Positions 1 to 5,115 of a stretch of DNA of 7,925 nucleotides are shown here, in pieces. The number at the start of each line of letters is the position of its first letter. The first letter of the stretch is position 1. The translations under genes and the position numbers were made by a program. Origin of the DNA: Acidobacteriaceae bacterium (lineage in GTDB: Bacteria > Acidobacteriota > Terriglobia > Terriglobales > Acidobacteriaceae); contig PLBX01000445.1 of NCBI GenBank assembly GCA_003135495.1, forward strand, positions 1 through 7,925. Direction: 5' to 3'. The notes beneath the pieces are model-generated. The model saw only the letters and a program-made list of their open reading frames with translations, had not been told where the DNA came from and made no database searches.

Positions 1-66
1 AACCTTCTTGACTCCTTTGAAGGGCTCCAGGTTTTGCGTCGGTTTTTCATCTACGAATGTGCTCAT
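1..66 (-). CDS. 2-oxoacid (probably oxalate):ferredoxin oxidoreductase, beta subunit, N-terminal 22 codons only
   Basis: Only the first 22 codons lie in the window (MSTFVDEKPTQNLEPFKGVK..., open to the edge). The ATG at 66-64 is preceded by AAGGA (bases 80-76) at nine bases, a plausible ribosome binding site. The fragment is too short to show a domain. The product is inferred from context: it follows the alpha gene by 49 bases on the same strand, and three-gene enzymes of this family with order gamma/delta, alpha, beta end with the subunit that binds thiamine diphosphate and the proximal 4Fe-4S cluster. The catalytic motifs (the GDG...NN thiamine-binding signature and the cluster cysteines) would lie beyond the left edge. 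Confidence 0.6.
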   Translation of the reverse strand, partial: MSTFVDEKPTQNLEPFKGVKKV

Positions 67-115
67 TTGTTTTTGTCCTTTCCGGCTATGAATAACGCCA
101 CGCGTCGAGCTGGCG

Positions 116-1351
116 TTATCCCCGCAGCCCAATCCATTGCGTCAGCGGTTCCGCTTTGCCTTTTGCCGCGTTGAATACGATCTCGGTCGTCTTCTCCACG
201 TCCGGCACGATTATTTCGCGGCCACCCAGTCCACCGATGAAACCAATGACCGGCGGCCTGGTGCTGCTGCCGGTGTACATCGCGGACCGAACTTCCGTCG
301 CCACTACGCCACTCAGGTTCGGTGAACCGAACGAGAAGTCGCGATCGATTATACCCACGGCCTTGAAACGGCCCAGGCACTTGGCAAGCTCCGGACCGGG
401 AAACGGCCGGAACCAGCGCAGGCGAACGAACCCAACTTTCTTGCCTTCTTCGCGCAGCTTCCGGATTGCAACCTTGACCGGCGTCGAAAGGGTCCCCATG
501 CCCAGCAGTACGACTTCCGCATCTTCGGTCATATATTCTTCGAAGAACGGATTGCCGTACTTGCGTCCGAACGTTTTCTCGAAATCGGCATAGATTTCGC
601 GAATCACGTCGCAGGCGATCTCGGTGACTGCATAGTTCTGCCGTCGAACCTCCATCACCCAGTCTTCGTTGACCTGTGGGGCCACCGAAATGACGTTGTC
701 GGGGTGGAACAGCAGATCGCCGCGATTGTAGCGAGGCAGGAACTTTTTAACCTGCTCTGCCGACGGGATCTGTACCAAGGCTTGCGAGTGGGTGAGAAAT
801 GCGCCGTCGCAACTGATGGCCAAAGGTACGAAGATGCGGCGGTCTTCCGCCACACGATAGGCAATCAGTGCCATGTCCAGTGCTTCCTGCGCGCTATCGA
901 CCCAGGTCAACATCCAGCCCAGGTCGCGGACGGCAAGAGCATCGTTGTGTTCCACGCCGAAGGCGCCGGGATCGTCGAGCGCCCGGTTGCCCACCATGCA
1001 CACCATGGGGACGCGGAGAGCCGGACTGACGGTCAGCGCTTCCATGGCGTACATCCAGCCCACGCCGCTCGAACCGCAGAACACGCGTGCTCCGCAAACC
1101 GACGCGTGCTTTACGATTTCAAATTGTGAATGCTCGCCTTCCGCCACGATAAATTCGCAGTCCATTTCGCCATCTGCTACCAGTTGGCTGATGTACTGCA
1201 TCACCGTGTCGTAAGGCCGGATTGGGTAAGCCGTGACTACGTCGACGTCGGCCAGTTTGCATGCAATCGCAATGGCCTCGGCGCCGGTAATCAGGGCTTC
1301 CTGCTCGTGGATTTTCTTCTTTTCCTCAACCGGTATTGTTAGTGTCGCCAT
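116..1351 (-). CDS. 2-oxoacid:ferredoxin oxidoreductase alpha subunit, probable oxalate oxidoreductase
   Basis: A 411-residue alpha subunit of the pyruvate:ferredoxin oxidoreductase superfamily, a cytoplasmic thiamine-diphosphate enzyme that oxidises a 2-oxoacid and passes electrons to ferredoxin. Domain I (about 17-235) has the pyrimidine-binding fold with EGEHSQFE at 71-78. Domain II (about 300-411) holds VVLLGMGTLSTP and RLRWFRPFP. Pyruvate enzymes have YPITP; this protein has YPIRP at 42-46. Together with R123, D126 and F131 in NRALDDPGAF, Y42 and R45 match recalled oxalate-binding residues of Moorella oxalate oxidoreductase (Y28, R31, R109, D112, F117) at a constant offset of 14. Oxalate is therefore the preferred substrate call; another 2-oxoacid remains possible. 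The start at 1351 is chosen because AAGGAG lies six bases upstream. The longer reading from 1459 would overlap the preceding gene by 71 bases and adds a non-conserved stretch. Confidence 0.9.
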   Translation of the reverse strand: MATLTIPVEEKKKIHEQEALITGAEAIAIACKLADVDVVTAYPIRPYDTVMQYISQLVADGEMDCEFIVAEGEHSQFEIVKHASVCGARVFCGSSGVGWMYAMEALTVSPALRVPMVCMVGNRALDDPGAFGVEHNDALAVRDLGWMLTWVDSAQEALDMALIAYRVAEDRRIFVPLAISCDGAFLTHSQALVQIPSAEQVKKFLPRYNRGDLLFHPDNVISVAPQVNEDWVMEVRRQNYAVTEIACDVIREIYADFEKTFGRKYGNPFFEEYMTEDAEVVLLGMGTLSTPVKVAIRKLREEGKKVGFVRLRWFRPFPGPELAKCLGRFKAVGIIDRDFSFGSPNLSGVVATEVRSAMYTGSSTRPPVIGFIGGLGGREIIVPDVEKTTEIVFNAAKGKAEPLTQWIGLRG

Positions 1352-1357
1352 GTCAAT

Positions 1358-1363
1358 CTCCTT
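1358..1363 (-). promoter_or_regulatory. ribosome binding site of the alpha subunit gene
   Basis: AAGGAG on the minus strand, six bases before the ATG at 1351. It decides the start of the alpha gene against the longer in-frame reading from 1459. Confidence 0.75.
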
Positions 1364-1388
1364 GTCTTCATGCTTGCCCGCCGGGCCA

Positions 1389-2570
1389 CTAGCCTTTTTT
1401 AGCGATTTCCAGGGCTTCGGGGATCTGTTCTTGATACTGACCACGATAACGGAATCCATTCGACCGCTTCTCCATCGGTTCGGCCTTCTGGATGGTGGTT
1501 TCCAACCATTTCAAATAGGCGTCTTTGTCTTTTCTGAACTCCGCCCACTGGCTGTTGTTATCGTGGAATTCGGATTCGTTCACCATGGTGATGCAATCCT
1601 TCACTGGGCAAACATCTTCGCAAATGCCGCAACCGCAGCACGACTTGAGATTGGCATCATAGGTGCCGTCCGGGGCGACGTCGAAAGACGCATCCGGGCA
1701 GTTGAGCCAGCACAACGTGCACTTGGTGCAAGTTGAGAAGTTCACAACCGGCCGTTCGGTGCGCGTCGAGTACTTCTTGAACAGCTCGTTGCGGACTGGC
1801 CGGAAGCCACCGACTTGCTTGGTCACCGGGTCCGCGTACGGGCCGCCCTGCGGCTGACCCTTGACGGACACGCCGCCCCGCATGTCCTTCCATCCGGGCA
1901 GGTCGAACTTGAATAATTCTTCGGGATTGCCCTGGCCCGCTTTTACATCGACGGTAGCGAAGCGCTCGAAGTCGAGGCGAGCGGAAGCCACTTTCGCGGA
2001 GCTCTTCAGCTTGTCGTTGATGAATTGCTCCACCGACTTCAAGCTAAACAGTTCCGGCAGCGCCTTGGCGATGGCGCCGAGGACGCGGACGTCGGTGTGG
2101 TCATCCTTATAAACCCACATGCCGGAGAAGCTGGTAATGCCTTTCACGATTCCCAGCTTGTAAGGCTTTTCCCGGCGGTGAATGCTCTTCAGCAGGGTAG
2201 GTGCGTCCTCCAGAGAAATTACGATGAGAGTGCCCCCCGGTTTGAGAGCGCGATGCACCGGCAGCATGCCGTACCATGCCCACGACTCCACGCCCTTGCA
2301 GAGCGTGTCATCGAGAACTACAGTCACGTCGACTTGCTTCGGCTCGTACTGCGCCATTCCCTCTTCGAGCGTCTGCTCGTCGTTGGCGACGATAGCAAAA
2401 CCCTTAGCTGGAATCCCATTGCGTTCCGGAGCATCACCATAACGGCCAAAAGAAATGCCCAGTTTGCCTTCGTTATGCGCGGCTAAAACAATGTCGCGCG
2501 TTATGTTCTTGGCCAGAGTCTTCTGAAAGACCCCTCGGTAGACCACTTCAATGGCTAATAGTTGGCCCAT
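1389..2570 (-). CDS. 2-oxoacid:ferredoxin oxidoreductase fused gamma-delta subunit, probable oxalate oxidoreductase
   Basis: A 393-residue fusion of the gamma domain (about 1-200) with a ferredoxin-like delta domain. The delta part has two complete 4Fe-4S motifs: C281-x2-C284-x2-C287-x3-C291-P and C311-x2-C314-x2-C317-x3-C321-P. These relay electrons from the beta-subunit active site to external ferredoxin. A linker of about 70 residues precedes the clusters (200-270), and a charged 60-residue extension follows them (331-393). The gamma domain keeps features such as VVLDDTL (84-90) and LKPGGTLIVIS (109-119), but the glycine-rich GRGGQG loop of pyruvate enzymes is absent; the equivalent place reads YRGVFQKTLA. 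That domain contributes to CoA binding in pyruvate enzymes, and oxalate oxidation needs no CoA, so the loss fits the substrate call (inference). The start is supported by GGAGG seven bases upstream. The alpha gene follows after 37 bases. Confidence 0.88.
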   Translation of the reverse strand: MGQLLAIEVVYRGVFQKTLAKNITRDIVLAAHNEGKLGISFGRYGDAPERNGIPAKGFAIVANDEQTLEEGMAQYEPKQVDVTVVLDDTLCKGVESWAWYGMLPVHRALKPGGTLIVISLEDAPTLLKSIHRREKPYKLGIVKGITSFSGMWVYKDDHTDVRVLGAIAKALPELFSLKSVEQFINDKLKSSAKVASARLDFERFATVDVKAGQGNPEELFKFDLPGWKDMRGGVSVKGQPQGGPYADPVTKQVGGFRPVRNELFKKYSTRTERPVVNFSTCTKCTLCWLNCPDASFDVAPDGTYDANLKSCCGCGICEDVCPVKDCITMVNESEFHDNNSQWAEFRKDKDAYLKWLETTIQKAEPMEKRSNGFRYRGQYQEQIPEALEIAKKG

Positions 2571-2577
2571 TGTGCAA

Positions 2578-2582
2578 CCTCC
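2578..2582 (-). promoter_or_regulatory. ribosome binding site of the gamma-delta gene
   Basis: GGAGG on the minus strand, seven bases before the ATG at 2570 and within the 18-base gap after the regulator stop codon. It is the strongest Shine-Dalgarno in the block. Confidence 0.75.
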
Positions 2583-2588
2583 ATTCTT

Positions 2589-3326
2589 TTACAAATTCTT
2601 CAGTACTATGGTTTCAATTTCCTGCAGATGCCTGCGCATCGCCGCTTCGGCGGCAAATGCGTTGCCTCGCTTCAGCGCGGAAAAAATTCGACGGTGGCCG
2701 GCTAGCGACTTTTTTTGCCGCCCTTCCACCTGCAGCGAGAGCTCGCGATTCTCACGCAACAAATCCATCAACACGTCGACCACTTTCAAGACGGCCCGGT
2801 TATCTGACGCCAGCGCAATGGCGTAATGAAATTCAGAATCCTCTTCGATTCCAACTTCATCCGCGTCCACCTTCTTCTGATGTCGACGAAGAATGTCTTC
2901 CATTTCGGCAATTTCATCCTGACTAATTCTTCGGGCCGCGCGGTACGCGAGAGAGGGTTCAATCATTTTGCGGACATCGAGCAAATCCGCAATCATCCTT
3001 TTCTTTTCAAACAATGCTCTGGCCAAGGGATTGCTTGCGGCTGCGGAAGGATCGCAAACCACTGTGCCAATGCCCTGGCGTGGCTCCAGGAGGCCTACTA
3101 ATTCCAAACTGCGAATAGCATCCCGTACCGAAGTGCGGCTCACCCCCAGCATCTGGACAAGTTCACGTTCGGAAGGAAGAAGATCGCCAGGCTTTAGACC
3201 TTCGGCAATGTGGCGCTCTAATTGTTTCGCAACCTCCTGATAGATCTTGTTTCTGGAGATTGCTTCAAAATCGATTTGCGGGAATGACTCAGTTTCTATC
3301 ATCGCAATGGTCTGATGACTGACCAC
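2589..3326 (-). CDS. GntR-family transcriptional regulator, FadR subfamily (FCD domain)
   Basis: A 245-residue regulator if the GTG at 3326 is used, or 237 residues from the ATG at 3302. The N-terminal winged helix-turn-helix spans about 27-90, with the GntR signature LKPGDLLPSERELVQMLGVS and recognition-helix residues SRTSVRDAIRSLE, then the wing GIGTVV. The C-terminal all-helical FCD ligand domain (about 105-240) shows the family's metal-site pattern D163, H167, H211 and H233. FCD sensors usually bind small carboxylates, which suits control of an oxoacid or oxalate operon (inference; no ligand can be read from sequence). The gene is first in a same-strand cluster, 18 bases ahead of the gamma-delta gene, so it probably regulates its own operon. 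Neither start has a clear Shine-Dalgarno. An inverted repeat lies between the two starts. Confidence 0.9.
   Translation of the reverse strand: MVSHQTIAMIETESFPQIDFEAISRNKIYQEVAKQLERHIAEGLKPGDLLPSERELVQMLGVSRTSVRDAIRSLELVGLLEPRQGIGTVVCDPSAAASNPLARALFEKKRMIADLLDVRKMIEPSLAYRAARRISQDEIAEMEDILRRHQKKVDADEVGIEEDSEFHYAIALASDNRAVLKVVDVLMDLLRENRELSLQVEGRQKKSLAGHRRIFSALKRGNAFAAEAAMRRHLQEIETIVLKNL
3308..3325. promoter_or_regulatory. inverted repeat TGGTC-N8-GACCA, candidate operator at the regulator start
   Basis: Perfect five-base arms TGGTC (3308-3312) and GACCA (3321-3325). FadR-type proteins commonly bind TGGTnnnACCA-like palindromes, although with a shorter spacer than the eight bases here. If translation starts at 3302, the site lies in the leader just before the start codon, where a bound repressor could autoregulate. 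If the GTG at 3326 is used, it is coding. Tentative. Confidence 0.3.
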
Positions 3327-3606
3327 TCCATATCAGTCCCGGAACAAAAACGATGCAATGATCGAAATCACCATTGAATGTGATGTGAGGTGAGATAAGA
3401 TGCGATTCGTACGAGAGTGCTGCCGAATATTGGTGGCAACTCTCACGCGGAATGGGCAAGACGTCCTAGTCAAGGCTGAAATACCGCACGGGTCCGGTAG
3501 CGAAAATGGACTAGGCGAGAGGAGAGACGGAAAAAATCGCTTCCGCATTCGGATTGGCCAAACGGAGCGCAGACAGCGCGCAACTCGATCTAAACGATTG
3601 AAAAGA

Positions 3607-3651
3607 TGGTGAGCGCGGTAGGAATCGAACCTACAACCTACTGATTAAGAG
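3607..3651 (-). tRNA. 3' half of a tRNA-Lys(CUU) gene, probable displaced attachment (att) site
   Basis: Read on the minus strand this is a tRNA from the anticodon loop to the CCA tail: loop CTCTTAA with anticodon CUU (3651-3645), anticodon-stem 3' strand TCAGT, variable loop AGGTT, T stem GTAGG/CCTAC around TTCGATT, acceptor 3' strand CGCGCTC, A73 and encoded CCA. The sequence just 5' of the loop is AAGTA, not the ACTGA needed to pair with TCAGT, and no D arm or acceptor 5' strand lies within the next few hundred bases. The gene is therefore a 3' fragment, not a working tRNA. Integrases that use tRNA genes typically cross over in the anticodon or T region and leave such a 3' copy at the far end of the element. 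Confidence 0.8.
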
Positions 3652-3771
3652 TACTTGTGGAACGCAGAATCAACGATTTAGAGCAGTTTGTATGGATTCA
3701 GATTCGCTAGTAAAAATGCGGGTTCGAGCCGCTTTGCCCTAACGTGCAACTCAACGTATCCAACCCGCCAC

Positions 3772-3791
3772 TGGGCACAATTTTGGGCACA
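3772..3791. repeat. direct repeat TGGGCACA x2, 12-base period
   Basis: Exact eight-base copies at 3772-3779 and 3784-3791, separated by ATTT and about 120 bases from the tRNA fragment. Short direct repeats near an att core can be arm-type sites for tyrosine integrases, and related GGCACA-rich ends are often seen beside tRNA-inserted elements. The role here is inferred only. Confidence 0.4.
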
Positions 3792-3860
3792 CTGCTGGTA
3801 TGGAAGCAATCGGTGTACTTTTTCAAACCTTAGGAATTACTAGTAACAATCCCGCGAAAA

Positions 3861-3877
3861 CTTAACATTTCTTAACA
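3861..3877 (+). promoter_or_regulatory. direct repeat CTTAACA-N3-CTTAACA, Pho-box-like, with a possible -10
   Basis: Two exact CTTAACA copies (3861-3867, 3871-3877) with a ten-base period, one helical turn. PhoP/PhoB-type response regulators bind TTAACA-like direct repeats with four to five bases between hexamers. CATAAT at 3884-3889 could be a -10 element, with the repeat in place of a -35. The only downstream reading frame is the small ORF near 4074, and no phosphate gene is visible, so the site may be relic or fortuitous. Confidence 0.3.
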
Positions 3878-4073
3878 AAGTCGCATAATTGTCGAATGTG
3901 CTGACTCTTCAAGTGGTGTTGAGTTGAGTAAAACTGCACTGATGGCTCCTTGCTCGGACTTCGTATTTCCAGCGGCTCTCTCACAGAGGTCCAGCCTACC
4001 CGTAGCAGTTGTTAGACGCTGAGTGTCGAATTAAAATAGTTGTAGGGGGATATTTCTGGCCGTCATTCTTCAA

Positions 4074-4316
4074 TTGAGTTGGTGCGATCCCGACAACGAC
4101 ATCAAGCGCTATCCTGTCGTTTTGGATGGGATTAACGAAAGGATTCATGCACCTTCAGTAGAGTACGTTTTTCTCGATACGAGGGAGCAAATACAGGAAT
4201 TGCACCAACGGATAGCGACGCATGTTCCCGCAGGAGAAAAGCCCTTCATCGCTACAATATTTGCAGGTGCGGGCAGTGCCAGAGAAATTTGGACAGCGAT
4301 GATAACCCCTGTCTGA
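4074..4316 (+). CDS. small hypothetical protein, possibly a gene remnant
   Basis: I do not recognise this 80-residue reading frame. It is the only plus-strand frame in the gene-poor region with protein-like composition: acidic and polar, no signal peptide or membrane segment, with RYPVVLDGINERIHAPSVEY in its first half and a small-residue stretch FAGAGSA near the end. The start is uncertain. TTG at 4074 has no Shine-Dalgarno, while CTG at 4056 lies six bases after AGGGGG and would add six residues. The frame is closed upstream by TAA at 4032. It may be a truncated gene of the former integrated element, or chance coding. Confidence 0.35.
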   Translation: MSWCDPDNDIKRYPVVLDGINERIHAPSVEYVFLDTREQIQELHQRIATHVPAGEKPFIATIFAGAGSAREIWTAMITPV

Positions 4317-4413
4317 TTTCGACAACCGCGCGGGATTATTTTTTCAAATCTACTGGCCAGCTATCAGGGCGTTCAACGCTCGTGCCCGCTGAGATGCGTT
4401 ACCCACTGTTCTC

Positions 4414-5115
4414 CTAGTTTCGGATTTTGGATCTTGGTAACACCCCCCGATTGCTCCAAGCTGCGGGGATTTCGGCGGTTGGCATTTCTCCGCTCATGGC
4501 CTTCAGCACTAAAGCTACTCGTAGGCGAGTGCCAAGCTCTACCCACTGCGTACTCTGCACGTTACCACAGAGAATCTGATTGTTTCCGTATACGAATCCA
4601 GTGATTGCCCCAGTAGTAGGATTCGCTCTCATATCAAACTTGCACAACGGTCGCGGGTTTTTCCCGTGCATATATAAGTCCAGTGTTTCTCTCATTCGAT
4701 CTCTCATTCGATCTGGTATGACGGTCGGAGACTTGACCGTTTCCTTGAAGATTACGTTCTGTCCAACGACGGACGGGTTTGGAGTAGAAGTGACCGTCGT
4801 CGTAGTAGTGGCCTGACTGACGACTTGGCTCAGCGTAGGCGACGTGCTTTTCTTGTTCGCCGTGTCGCCGTTGTAAGTTGCCGTAATCGAGAGCGTACCT
4901 GTGGGCAAGGTTGATTTCGTGATCTTGGCCACACCGGCGGCCAAAGTTGCGCTGCCCAGCGATGTGCTCCCGTTCTTGAATGTCACAGTTCCGGTTGGAG
5001 TCGGTCCTGCCGATGTAACCGTCGCCGTCAAGGTCACAGCTTGTCCGTATTTCGAGGGATTGAGACTCGAACTCAGCGTGGTCGTCGTCGGGTATTTGAC
5101 CACCACCTGTGTCAC
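4414..5115 (-). CDS. C-terminal part of a frameshifted FG-GAP/Ig surface protein, with a foreign tail
   Basis: A 233-codon reading frame that continues the FG-GAP gene after a frameshift; the GTG at 5115 is not a convincing start, as the homology to Ig repeats begins a few codons earlier (SSSATVTQVV). Residues 9-98 form one complete bacterial Ig-like (group 3) domain with the usual TTTTL...NPS..GQ.VT.TATV, PTGTVTF and YNGD...S..LSQVV landmarks. A second domain starts at 102 but stops at about 134, after TVIP. From 135 (base 4713) to the stop, 99 residues have no Ig character: charged at first, then CKFDMRANPTTGAITGFVYG and two cysteines in all (158 and 183). I do not recognise the tail. The join coincides with a 12-base tandem repeat, suggesting a rearrangement that fused the array to another sequence. 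Confidence 0.6.
   Translation of the reverse strand: MTQVVVKYPTTTTLSSSLNPSKYGQAVTLTATVTSAGPTPTGTVTFKNGSTSLGSATLAAGVAKITKSTLPTGTLSITATYNGDTANKKSTSPTLSQVVSQATTTTTVTSTPNPSVVGQNVIFKETVKSPTVIPDRMRDRMRETLDLYMHGKNPRPLCKFDMRANPTTGAITGFVYGNNQILCGNVQSTQWVELGTRLRVALVLKAMSGEMPTAEIPAAWSNRGVLPRSKIRN
4689..4714. repeat. 12-base tandem repeat CTCTCATTCGAT x2.2 at the Ig/tail junction
   Basis: Exact copies at 4689-4700 and 4701-4712 plus two further bases. On the minus strand it encodes DRMRDRMRE. It lies exactly where the second Ig domain loses homology, so it marks a likely junction. Because the unit is a multiple of three, copy-number change would keep the frame. Confidence 0.8.

Larger units (their letters stand above)
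3652..4073. other. non-coding stretch to the right of the tRNA scar
   Basis: No supported gene. The stretch holds a pair of TGGGCACA repeats, a perfect ten-base palindrome (TTACTAGTAA, 3837-3846), the TTAACA direct repeat described separately and an A+T-rich patch around 3850-3900. Its composition is lower in G+C than the operon to the left. It is best read as degraded terminal sequence of a former integrated element. Confidence 0.5.

Noticed and set aside
1352..1459. Longer start of the alpha subunit at 1459
   Set aside because: It overlaps the gamma-delta gene by 71 bases, and a good Shine-Dalgarno points to the ATG at 1351.
3333..3548. Minus-strand frame of 71 codons upstream of the regulator
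   Set aside because: No Shine-Dalgarno and no protein-like pattern; more likely the promoter and leader region of the operon.
3400..3612. Plus-strand frame of 70 codons before the tRNA fragment
   Set aside because: Arginine-rich low-complexity translation, runs into the tRNA fragment, no ribosome binding site and no recognisable motif.
3718..3732. T-arm-like sequence GCGGGTTCGAGCCGC
   Set aside because: It is two bases shorter than a standard T arm, and no anticodon arm or acceptor stem could be built around it. It may be a second degraded tRNA trace but cannot be supported.
4325..4345. CCGCGCGG followed by a T-rich run as a terminator after the small ORF
   Set aside because: The palindrome leaves no loop, so the real stem would be only about two base pairs.
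4364..4392. GGGC...GCCC and GCGTTCAACGC as a terminator downstream of the FG-GAP/Ig gene
   Set aside because: Stems are four to five bases with an impossible or poor loop, and no T tract follows on the minus strand.
3652..4413. CRISPR array or insertion sequence in the gene-poor stretch
   Set aside because: No regularly spaced repeat units, no transposase fragment and no paired terminal inverted repeats were seen.
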